Shown in pieces: positions 48,727 to 56,815 of a DNA stretch of 63,857 nucleotides. Source of the DNA: Cyanobacteria bacterium M_surface_10_m2_179 (GTDB taxonomy: Bacteria > Cyanobacteriota > Cyanobacteriia > PCC-6307 > Cyanobiaceae); assembly GCA_016882545.1 (NCBI GenBank), contig VGPW01000003.1, positions 1 through 63,857 of the forward strand, read 5' to 3'. The notes beneath the pieces are model-generated. The model did not search any database. It was not told the origin of the DNA and saw only the letters and a list, made by a program, of their open reading frames with translations. Within the stretch, counting starts at the first letter, position 1. Every line of letters starts with the position of its first letter. The position numbers and the translations under genes were made by a program.

Positions 48727-50357
48727 AACAAACCGCCCTGCTGGGCCGCACCGCCGGCCTGCGCCCGGCGCAGACCCGGCGGTTGGAGCGGCTCAGCCAC
48801 CGCCGGCACCCGGAAGCCTTCGGCGCCGACCTGCTCACCCTGCAGCGCCTGGCGGCCGAAAGCAGCGAGCTGGAGCTGCCCCTCAGCCTGGTGATCGACG
48901 GCCGCGGCCTCTGCCGGCTGCTGTGGGTGGGGCCGCTGGAGCAATCGGGGCGGCTGCTGGAGCGGCTGCCCGGCGGCCCCCGCCGCCAGGGCAGCGATCT
49001 GCGCCTGATCACCTGCGTGGGCCGCGCCAAACAGCTGGAGCCCCATGGCAGCGAGGCGGTGGTGGGGCTCGACCTCGATCCCCAGCTGTGGCTGCGCTAC
49101 GGGCAACACCCCGAGGCCGGTGGCCACTGGCCCGCCGCCGCCTACCTGCCGGGTGGCGATCCAGCCCACCCCTGGCAGCAACAGGCCGACGACGACCTGG
49201 CTGAGCTCTGCCAATGGATCCCGCCGGAGCGCACGGCGGTGCAGCCTGTGGCCAGAGCCGGGGGGCTGGAGCAGGTGCTGCTTCTGGTGCTCAGCCCGGG
49301 TGATCCAGAGGCAGCCCGCCGGGAGATCGCCGAACTGGAAGGTCTGGTGCGCAGCGCCGGCTCGGTGCCTGTGGGGCTGGTGGTGCAACGCAAGGCCTCG
49401 GGATCTCCCCAGACCCTCTGGGGCGAAGGAAAGCTGCGCGAAGCCGCCCTGGAGGCGCGGCGCCTGGGGGCTTCGCTGGTGGTCACCGACCGCGAACTCA
49501 CCCCAGCCCAGGCCCGCAATCTCGAGCGGATCCTGGATCTGCCGGTGAGCGATCGCAGCGAGCTGATCCTCGACATCTTTGCCCAACGGGCCGCCAGCGG
49601 AGCCGGGCGGCTGCAGGTGGAGCTGGCCCAGCTGCGCTACCGCCTGCCGCGGCTGGTGGGCCGCGGCCTGAGCCTCTCGCGCCAGGGGGGCGGCATCGGA
49701 ACCCGCGGCCCCGGCGAAACCCAGCTGGAGAAGGATCGCCGCGCCATCGCCCGCCGCATCGACAAGCTGCAGCGCGACGTGCAGAAACTGCGGGAACACC
49801 GGGCCCGCCTTCGCAGCAGCCGCCATGGCCTACACCGCTTTGCCCTGGTGGGCTACACCAACGCCGGCAAAAGCTCCCTGCTCAATGCTCTGAGCAAACC
49901 GACCGCCGGCGAGGGGGTGCTGGCCGAAAACAAGCTCTTCGCCACCCTCGATCCCACCACCCGCCGCATCAGCCGGCCCGACCCAGCCGGAGGCCCGCCG
50001 CAAACGCTCCTGCTCACCGACACGGTGGGCTTCATCCGCGCCCTGCCACCGCCGCTGGTGGAAGCCTTCCGCTCCACCCTCGAGGAAACCCTGGAGGCTG
50101 ATCAGCTGCTGCTGGTGGTGGATCTCTCCGATCCGGGCTGGGCCGAGCAGCTCAACACCGTTCACGCGATCCTCGATGAGCTGGGCAGCGACACGCCGCG
50201 GCGGCTGATCGGCAACCAGATCGATCGCTGCCCCGCCGAAGCCGTGGCCCAGGCCCGAGCCCTCGACCCCCTCGCCCTGTTTATCTCGGCCACCGCTGGG
50301 CTGGGGCTGGAGAACCTGAGCCACTGGCTGTTCAGCGACACCCACCCCAACGATTGA
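48723..50357 (+). CDS. hflX: GTPase HflX
   Basis: LARQGGGIGTRGPGETQLE-type motif (RQGGGIGTRGPGETQLEKDRRAI), FALVGYTNAGKSSLLNAL, LLTDTVGFIRALP. Confidence 0.97.
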   Translation: MKQTALLGRTAGLRPAQTRRLERLSHRRHPEAFGADLLTLQRLAAESSELELPLSLVIDGRGLCRLLWVGPLEQSGRLLERLPGGPRRQGSDLRLITCVGRAKQLEPHGSEAVVGLDLDPQLWLRYGQHPEAGGHWPAAAYLPGGDPAHPWQQQADDDLAELCQWIPPERTAVQPVARAGGLEQVLLLVLSPGDPEAARREIAELEGLVRSAGSVPVGLVVQRKASGSPQTLWGEGKLREAALEARRLGASLVVTDRELTPAQARNLERILDLPVSDRSELILDIFAQRAASGAGRLQVELAQLRYRLPRLVGRGLSLSRQGGGIGTRGPGETQLEKDRRAIARRIDKLQRDVQKLREHRARLRSSRHGLHRFALVGYTNAGKSSLLNALSKPTAGEGVLAENKLFATLDPTTRRISRPDPAGGPPQTLLLTDTVGFIRALPPPLVEAFRSTLEETLEADQLLLVVDLSDPGWAEQLNTVHAILDELGSDTPRRLIGNQIDRCPAEAVAQARALDPLALFISATAGLGLENLSHWLFSDTHPND

Positions 50358-50412
50358 CGTCAGGCGTGGGGGTGGCTATGTCAGCATCTGGCCCATTCGC
50401 AATCACGGCTCC

Positions 50413-51048
50413 ATGGCGCTCCAACTGGGCGACACTGTCCCCGATTTCACCCAGAACTCCCAGCTGGGTCCGATCAACCTCTACGACTTCGCTGGCGACA
50501 GCTGGGTGGTGCTGTTCTCGCACCCAGCCGACTACACGCCCGTGTGCACCACCGAGCTGGGTGAGGTGTCGCGCCTGCGCAGCGAGTGGGAGAAACGCAA
50601 TGTGAAAACGATCGCTCTGAGCGTGGACTCCGCCGAGAGCCATGGCGGCTGGATCTGCGACATCAACGAGACGCAGAACACCACGGTTGACTACCCGATC
50701 CTCGCCGATGAGGACAAGAAGGTGAGCGATCTCTACGGGATGATCCACCCGAACTCGCTCAACAACCTCACGGTGCGCTCGGTGTTCATCATCGACCCCA
50801 ACAAGAAGCTGCGCCTGCAGATCACCTATCCCGCCAGCACCGGCCGCAACTTCCAGGAAATCCTGCGAGTGATCGACTCGCTGCAGCTCACCGACCACCA
50901 CCAGGTGGCCACCCCGGTGAACTGGAAAGACGGCGACGACTGCGTGGTGGTGCCCTCGATCCCCACCGACGAAGCCCGCAACAAGTTCCCCAAGGGCGTG
51001 ACCGAGATCAAGCCCTACCTGCGCATGACCCCGCAGCCCAACAAGTGA
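50413..51048 (+). CDS. Peroxiredoxin, 1-Cys/Prx6-type
   Basis: VVLFSHPADYTPVCTTELGEV...LRLQITYPASTGRNFQEILRVIDSLQLTDHHQVATPVNWKDGDDCVV. Confidence 0.96.
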   Translation: MALQLGDTVPDFTQNSQLGPINLYDFAGDSWVVLFSHPADYTPVCTTELGEVSRLRSEWEKRNVKTIALSVDSAESHGGWICDINETQNTTVDYPILADEDKKVSDLYGMIHPNSLNNLTVRSVFIIDPNKKLRLQITYPASTGRNFQEILRVIDSLQLTDHHQVATPVNWKDGDDCVVVPSIPTDEARNKFPKGVTEIKPYLRMTPQPNK

Positions 51049-51073
51049 GCCACTGAGGCTCGCCGCAACGCCA

Positions 51074-51104
51074 GCCCCCGGGAGAATGACCCGGGGGCTT
51101 TTTT
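51074..51104 (+). terminator. Intrinsic terminator downstream of the 1-Cys peroxiredoxin
   Basis: GCCCCCGGG-AGAATGA-CCCGGGGGC-TTTTTT. Confidence 0.92.
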
Positions 51105-51110
51105 GTGGCC

Positions 51111-52316
51111 ATGCGGGTGTTGGGTCTGATGAGCGGCACCAGCGCCGATGGCGTGGATGCCGTGCTGGCCAGCTTCGAAGGATCACCGCGCCAGCCCCGC
51201 TGGCGCCTGCTCAGCAGCGCCGCCGTGCCTTACCCGGTGGCGCTGCGCAGCCGCCTGATCGCCGCGGGCCAGGGGACACCGCTCAACGCCGCGGATGTGC
51301 TGGAGCTGGGCGAGGCGCTCACCGAACTCCAGGCCGAAGCGGCCCGGGCCTGCGACCCCGAGGGCCGCGCCGAGCTGGTGGGCTGCCACGGCCAGACCCT
51401 CTGGCATCGCCCACCCCACGAGCAGCGCCGCGGCTGCAGCTGGCAACTGCTGCAGGGGCCGCTGCTGGCGGAGCTGTTGCAACGGCCGGTGGTGTTCGAC
51501 TTCCGCGCTGCCGATCTGGCCCTCGGCGGCCAGGGCGCGCCGCTGGTGCCCGCCGCCGATGCGGCTTTGCTGCCGGCGATCGGGGGTTGGCGCGCCTTGC
51601 TCAACCTGGGAGGCATCGCCAACCTCACGCTGCTGCCGCCCGCCACGGGGCCCGATCGGGGCGCGGCCGTGCGGGGATGGGACTGCGGCCCCGCCAACAC
51701 CCTGCTGGATCTGGCGGTGGAGCACTTCAGCGGCAGCAGCCAACGTTTCGACGCCGATGGCGCCTGGGCGGCCCAGGGCAGCGTGGATGAGGCCCTGATC
51801 GAGCAGTGGCTGCAACTGCCCTATCTGCAGCAGCAACCGCCCAAATCCACGGGCCGCGAACTGTTCGGCCAGGCCGATCTCCAGCAACGCCTCAGCGACC
51901 TGGCAACAGCGGCCCACTGCCGCGGAGGCGCGCTCTCCGCAGCCGATGCGCTGGCCACGCTCACCGCGTTCACCGCAGCCGTGGTGGCCCAAGACCTGGC
52001 CCGTGCCCCCGCAGCTGCGGAGCTGCTGGTGGCCGGCGGCGGCGCCCGCAACCGCACGCTGATGGCGCAGCTGCGGCGGCGCTGCCGCGGCCTGCCGTTG
52101 CGCCCCCTCGCCGAGCTGGGCATCGGCGACAGCGACCGCGAAGCCCTGGCCTTTGCCCTGCTCGCCTGGTGGCATCACCGGGGCGTGCCCGGCTCCCTGC
52201 CAGCGGTGACAGGGGCCCGCAGGCCGGCGGTGCTGGGGGTCTGCGCCCACCCCAGCAGCCATTCATCACGATCCGCCACGAAGATCGGGCACAACCGGGC
52301 AGCATTCATAGGGTGA
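51111..52316 (+). CDS. anmK: Anhydro-N-acetylmuramic acid kinase
   Basis: VLGLMSGTSADGVDAVLASFEG...GCHGQTLWHRP...LNLGGIANLTLLP...DCGPANTLLD...AGGGARNRTLM. Confidence 0.95.
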   Translation: MRVLGLMSGTSADGVDAVLASFEGSPRQPRWRLLSSAAVPYPVALRSRLIAAGQGTPLNAADVLELGEALTELQAEAARACDPEGRAELVGCHGQTLWHRPPHEQRRGCSWQLLQGPLLAELLQRPVVFDFRAADLALGGQGAPLVPAADAALLPAIGGWRALLNLGGIANLTLLPPATGPDRGAAVRGWDCGPANTLLDLAVEHFSGSSQRFDADGAWAAQGSVDEALIEQWLQLPYLQQQPPKSTGRELFGQADLQQRLSDLATAAHCRGGALSAADALATLTAFTAAVVAQDLARAPAAAELLVAGGGARNRTLMAQLRRRCRGLPLRPLAELGIGDSDREALAFALLAWWHHRGVPGSLPAVTGARRPAVLGVCAHPSSHSSRSATKIGHNRAAFIG

Positions 52317-52570
52317 GCGCATCGGCCAGCAAGCCCATGAGCGCCGGCAACGCCCCCGCCCTCTACGAGCGCATCCGCAGCGATCAACAGCTCACCCAGG
52401 AGCTGTTCCGCCAGGCCCTCCAGGACCCTTCAGGCGCCCTCAGCCGCATCTGCGATCTCGGCGGCAGCTGGGGGCTGCCCGTGAGCCGCGACGAGGTGAA
52501 AGCCCACCTCCAGGCGATCGACGACCCCGAAACCAAGCAGTGGCTGCTCAAGGCCCGGGGCGGTCTCTAA
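52313..52570 (+). CDS. Nif11-like small protein ending in a C-terminal GG(L)
   Basis: APALYERIRSDQQLTQELFRQALQDPSGALSRICDLGGSWGLPVSRDEVKAHLQ...WLLKARGGL*; GTG at 52313 or ATG at 52337. Confidence 0.55.
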   Translation: MSASASKPMSAGNAPALYERIRSDQQLTQELFRQALQDPSGALSRICDLGGSWGLPVSRDEVKAHLQAIDDPETKQWLLKARGGL

Positions 52571-52687
52571 CGCCGAGCGCCGCGGTCGCTTGTCGGTGCC
52601 CATCCAGCTGAAGAAGAGCCAGTAGCTCACGATCGCCAGGCCAGCTGCCACCACCAGGGCCGCCACCTGCTCGAGTCGCTTCACCAT
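52430..52687 (-). CDS. Single-TM small protein; C-terminal half lies antisense to the Nif11-like ORF
   Basis: MVKRLEQVAALVVAAGLAIVSYWLFFSWMGTDKRPRRSALE... ; N-terminal part looks real, tail doubtful. Confidence 0.4.
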   Translation of the reverse strand: MVKRLEQVAALVVAAGLAIVSYWLFFSWMGTDKRPRRSALETAPGLEQPLLGFGVVDRLEVGFHLVAAHGQPPAAAEIADAAEGA

Positions 52688-52791
52688 GGCGCCGGCCAGT
52701 GAGGGGTCAGCCAACAGTCTGCAGGGCTGGGCCTCCCAGGGTTGATGATGCTGAAACGACCGGGCCCCAGGCGCCCTCCAGCCGCATCCCC

Positions 52792-54519
52792 TTGCTTCGT
52801 CTCGAACGCGTTTCCAAGATCTATCCCACCGGTGAGGTGCTGCGGGATGTCACCTGGGAAGTGAAACCGGGCGATCGCATCGGCCTGGTGGGGGTGAATG
52901 GGGCCGGCAAATCCACCCAGATGCGGATCATCGCTGGGATGGAGGAGCCCAGCAGCGGCCAGGTGGTGAAGCAGGGCGATCCGCGCATCGTTTACCTGCA
53001 GCAGGAATTCGATGTGGATGTGAGCCGCACGGTGCGGCAGGAACTATTCCAGGCCTTCGGCGAAGCCGCTGCGGTGCTCAACCGCCAGCGCGAGGTGGAA
53101 GACGCGATGGGATCGGAGAAAGCCGCCGAGGATCCCGATCACCTCAACGAGCTCATTCAAGAGCTGGGCACGCTGCAGAGCCGCTTCGAAAGCCTGCACG
53201 GCTACGAACTGGATGCCCGCATCGACAAACTGCTGCCCACGATCGGGTTCACGCCGGAGGGCGCTGAACAGCTGGTGGGCGACTACTCCGGCGGCTGGCA
53301 GATGCGCATCGCCCTGGGCAAGGTGCTGCTGCAGGAGCCGGATCTGCTGCTGCTCGACGAACCCACCAACCACCTCGATGTGGAAACGATCCAGTGGCTG
53401 GAGGACTACCTGGTGGGCCAAACCTGCCCGCTGGTGGTGATCAGCCACGACCGGGCCTTTCTGGATCGGGTGTGCAACCAGATCGTGGAAACCGAGCGGG
53501 GCATCTCCCGCAGCTATCTGGGCAACTACAGCCAACACCTGGAGCAGAAGGCCCTCGAGCGTGAAGCCGGCCAGGCGGCCTTTGAGCGTCAGCAGAAGGA
53601 ACTGGCCACCCAGCAGGCCTACATCGATCGCTTCCGCGCCAGCGCCACCCGCTCCACCCAGGCCAAGAGCCGCGAAAAGCTGCTCGACAAGGTGGAGCGC
53701 CTCGATGCGCCGATCGAGAGCGTCAGCGGTCCGCGCTTCCAGTTCCCACCGGCCCCACGCAGCGGCCGCCTGATTGCCGAGATCAAAGACCTCAGCCACA
53801 GCTACGGCGAACAGATCCTGTTTCTGGCGGCCAACCTCGAGGTGGAACGCGGTGATCGGATCGCCTTCGTGGGCCCCAACGGCGCCGGTAAGTCGACCCT
53901 GCTGCGGCTGGTGATGGGCATCGAAACGCCCGACGACGGCCACGCCAGCCTGGGCGAGCACAACGTGATCGCCGGCTACTTCGAGCAGAACCAGGCCGAA
54001 GCGCTGGATCTCTCCAAAACGGTGATCGACACGCTGTTTGAAGCGGTGCCCGACTGGACCCAAACCCAGGTGCGCTCGCTCCTGGGCAGCTTCTGCTTCA
54101 GCAACGATGCCGTGTTCAAGGAGGTGGGCAAGCTCTCCGGCGGGGAGAAGGCGCGGCTGGCCCTGGCCCTGATGTTGTTGATGCCCTGCAATCTGGTGGT
54201 GCTGGATGAGCCCACCAACCACCTCGACATCCCCGCCAAGCAGATGCTCGAGGATGCCCTGATTGAGTACGACGGAGCGGTGCTGGTGGTGAGCCACGAC
54301 CGCTATTTCATCTCGCGGGTGGCCAACAAGATTGTGGAGATCCGCGATGGCGAGCTGGTGATCTACCGCGGCGATTACGCCTACTACCGCGAGAAGAAAG
54401 CCGAAGAAGCCGCTGCGGCTAAAGCAGCCCAACTGGAGGCGGCCCAGGAGGCCAAACGCAAGGCCAACCGCGACAAACAGAAGGCCAAGACCGAAGCCCG
54501 CAAGCAGAAAGCTGCCTGA
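52792..54519 (+). CDS. ABC-F family ATP-binding protein (start uncertain)
   Basis: Two NBDs: GLVGVNGAGKSTQMRIIAG and AFVGPNGAGKSTLLRLVMG; DEPTNHLD twice; charged KAKTEARKQKAA tail. Confidence 0.96.
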   Translation: MLRLERVSKIYPTGEVLRDVTWEVKPGDRIGLVGVNGAGKSTQMRIIAGMEEPSSGQVVKQGDPRIVYLQQEFDVDVSRTVRQELFQAFGEAAAVLNRQREVEDAMGSEKAAEDPDHLNELIQELGTLQSRFESLHGYELDARIDKLLPTIGFTPEGAEQLVGDYSGGWQMRIALGKVLLQEPDLLLLDEPTNHLDVETIQWLEDYLVGQTCPLVVISHDRAFLDRVCNQIVETERGISRSYLGNYSQHLEQKALEREAGQAAFERQQKELATQQAYIDRFRASATRSTQAKSREKLLDKVERLDAPIESVSGPRFQFPPAPRSGRLIAEIKDLSHSYGEQILFLAANLEVERGDRIAFVGPNGAGKSTLLRLVMGIETPDDGHASLGEHNVIAGYFEQNQAEALDLSKTVIDTLFEAVPDWTQTQVRSLLGSFCFSNDAVFKEVGKLSGGEKARLALALMLLMPCNLVVLDEPTNHLDIPAKQMLEDALIEYDGAVLVVSHDRYFISRVANKIVEIRDGELVIYRGDYAYYREKKAEEAAAAKAAQLEAAQEAKRKANRDKQKAKTEARKQKAA

Positions 54520-54635
54520 GCTCAGGCGGCGCTCTCAAAACAACTTCACACACCACTAGGCAAGACGACTCATTGTTCTTGGCGTGGTCGCACGGTGTTC
54601 ATACGCTGAAGACTTCCCCCTTGAGAGGTCTGGCC

Positions 54636-54809
54636 ATGGGCATCCTTCCCACCCCCTCGCAACCAGCGGCCAGCACCACACCCGGTGGCGATCACGCCGT
54701 GATCGGCCTTGATCCGGTGGAAACCTATTTCGAGTGCATCACCGCCTGCTCCGTCGATGACGGCGAGTGCGTCACCCAATGCGTGGAGGTGCTGCGCGAG
54801 GCCGACTGA
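54636..54809 (+). CDS. 57-aa small protein with twin CX3C motif
   Basis: MGILPTPSQPAASTTPGGDHAVIGLDPVETYFECITACSVDDGECVTQCVEVLREAD*. Confidence 0.7.
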   Translation: MGILPTPSQPAASTTPGGDHAVIGLDPVETYFECITACSVDDGECVTQCVEVLREAD

Positions 54810-54815
54810 TCCGGC

Positions 54816-55946
54816 TCAGCGCGGACCCATCAGGCTGGAGAGTTCCACGGGCGTCACCTGCAGCTGCAGCGTCTGCCCCTGACGCTGCACCGTGAGCGCC
54901 AGGGCACGACCAACCCCATGGCTCTCCACCAACTGGGTGAGCTGCGCCGGATCGCGCACCGCCTGGCCGCCGGCCGCCGTGATCACATCGCCGGGCTTCA
55001 AGCCGGCCTGGGCGGCGGGGCCGGCAGGCACCACACTGCGCACGATCGCTCCGGGCTGCAGGGCGCCGCTGCTGTTGCGCACCGCATCCAGACCCACACC
55101 CACCATGGCGTGGCTCACCCGCCCCTTGCTCACTAGCTGCTGAGCGATCGAGCGGGCCCGGTTGATCGGAATGGCAAAACCCAGGCCAGCGCCCGGCCCC
55201 GAACGCACCAGGGTGTTGATGCCCACCACAGCGCCATCGGCATCCAACAGCGGGCCGCCGGAGTTGCCGGGGTTGATGGCGGCATCGGTCTGAATCAGCT
55301 CCAGACGCTTATCGGTGATGCCGAGCTTGGCGGCGTTGCGGTTGAGACTGCTCACGATCCCCAGGGTCACGGATTGGTCCAATCCGAAGGGGTTGCCCAC
55401 CGCGATCACCCACTCCCCCACCTGCAGGGCATCGGAATTGCCCAGGGGAGCCACGGGCCAGCCGCCACCACCGACCGTCAGCCGCACCACCGCCAGATCG
55501 GTCACCGGATCAGCACCCACCACCGTGCCCTCCACACGGCGGCCATCGCTCAGCCCCACGGTTACCCGGCTGCTGCCCGCCACCACGTGGGCATTGGTGA
55601 GCACCAGCCCCGCTGGATCAATGATGAAACCGCTTCCCAGGCCGCGCTCGGTGCGCTGGGAGGGCGGTATGGAGCCACTGCCCTGCGGCAATCCGAAGAA
55701 CTGACGCAGGAGCGGATCCATGAACGGGAAGGCCGGCATCACCTGCCGCCCGGGCACCACCACCGTGCGCTCGGTGTCGATGGTGACCACCGCCGGCCCG
55801 GTGCGGCGCACCGCCTCCGCCACAAACGACTGACGCGAGAGGCTGCCCGAGGCGGCTGGGGTTTGGGCCAGCAGCGGCGGCAGCCCGCCACACACCAGCG
55901 CCGTGGCCAGAGCTAAGGGCAACACCTGGGAACGCACAGCAGCCAT
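54816..55946 (-). CDS. HtrA/DegP-type trypsin-like serine protease with PDZ domain
   Basis: [19 protein letters not shown]...TDLAVVRL...[28 protein letters not shown]...[16 protein letters not shown]. Confidence 0.97.
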   Translation of the reverse strand: MAAVRSQVLPLALATALVCGGLPPLLAQTPAASGSLSRQSFVAEAVRRTGPAVVTIDTERTVVVPGRQVMPAFPFMDPLLRQFFGLPQGSGSIPPSQRTERGLGSGFIIDPAGLVLTNAHVVAGSSRVTVGLSDGRRVEGTVVGADPVTDLAVVRLTVGGGGWPVAPLGNSDALQVGEWVIAVGNPFGLDQSVTLGIVSSLNRNAAKLGITDKRLELIQTDAAINPGNSGGPLLDADGAVVGINTLVRSGPGAGLGFAIPINRARSIAQQLVSKGRVSHAMVGVGLDAVRNSSGALQPGAIVRSVVPAGPAAQAGLKPGDVITAAGGQAVRDPAQLTQLVESHGVGRALALTVQRQGQTLQLQVTPVELSSLMGPR

Positions 55947-56077
55947 GCAGCCAACACGCGAAGGCCTCGACCGTAAGCAGATTCAGCCGCCCGGCCAAGC
56001 ACCCCGCTGAGGAGGATCTCCTCACCAGCCAGGCCCAGTGCGCGCGATGATGAGCGTTCCACCCCGGCTGGGTTGCC

Positions 56078-56356
56078 ATGGTCTCCGAGGTGTTCTCCAA
56101 GCTGCTGCCGCTGCTCTACGGGGCCTGTTTCCTGGCCCTGCTCTGGCAAGCCTTCCGGATCATGGGCCGCGGCTTCAGCGCTGTGCCGAGGCCCGGCGAC
56201 CCGCCGAGCCGGGTGCCCCGGGGCGATCGCACCGGCCGGCTCACCATCCATCCAGAGCTGCTGGATGCGGATGGGCAGCTCACCCGCGACGACCTGCTCA
56301 CGGTGCGATTCGGGGGTGACAACGAGCAGCCCGCCTCACCGAACGACCCCAGCTGA
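56078..56356 (+). CDS. DUF2973-like single-TM protein
   Basis: LLPLLYGACFLALLWQAFRIMGRGFSAVP...DRTGRLTIHPELLDADGQLTRDDLLTVRF. Confidence 0.8.
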   Translation: MVSEVFSKLLPLLYGACFLALLWQAFRIMGRGFSAVPRPGDPPSRVPRGDRTGRLTIHPELLDADGQLTRDDLLTVRFGGDNEQPASPNDPS

Positions 56357-56417
56357 GCCCGCGCGGGCCCTTCAGCTGGTACAACCGTTGAGTGCTTGTG
56401 GACACAGCGGAGGCTGA

Positions 56418-56801
56418 GTGGAGCAAAGAACCCGGATCGTGGCTGCGGTGCTCAAGGCCATCAAGCTGCCCCCCCGCTTCCAGCTGAAGCTGGTGAAGGA
56501 AGACCCCGTGCGCCTCGAGCTGATCCTCACGCCGGCCTACGGCAAGGAGCCGATCCTGGTGGGATTGGTGGAATCCCAGGATCTGGTGGCCCGCCGCGAC
56601 CGCGAAGGTCGTGTGCCCCGCGACCTGCAGGGCACCTGGGACTGGACCGTGCGCCACGGCAAGGTGAACACCGGCGGCTGGAACCCCTATCTGAAAGAAG
56701 CCCTGCAAACCATGTTTGAAACGGGTCTGCCGGCGATCGTCTACGAAGAAACCACCGGCGAGGTGTATCACCCGGTGGATGGCGCCCGCCACGTGCGCTG
56801 A
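56418..56801 (+). CDS. Conserved-looking cyanobacterial hypothetical protein
   Basis: 127 aa MEQRTRIVAAVLKAIKLPPRFQLKLVKEDPVRLELILTPAYGKEPILVGLVESQDLVARRDREGRVPRDLQGTWDWTVRHGKVNTGGWNPYLKEAL. Confidence 0.75.
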   Translation: MEQRTRIVAAVLKAIKLPPRFQLKLVKEDPVRLELILTPAYGKEPILVGLVESQDLVARRDREGRVPRDLQGTWDWTVRHGKVNTGGWNPYLKEALQTMFETGLPAIVYEETTGEVYHPVDGARHVR

Positions 56802-56815
56802 ACGGCCGCTCACGC

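Noticed and set aside
44849-51048. Two peroxiredoxins (Bcp/PrxQ and 1-Cys Prx) as a redox cluster
   Set aside because: They are about 5 kb apart with unrelated genes between; no evidence for a functional cluster.
53044-54432. 462-aa minus-strand ORF opposite ABC-F
   Set aside because: Mirror frame of a highly conserved ATPase; His/Leu/Gln composition is an antisense artefact.
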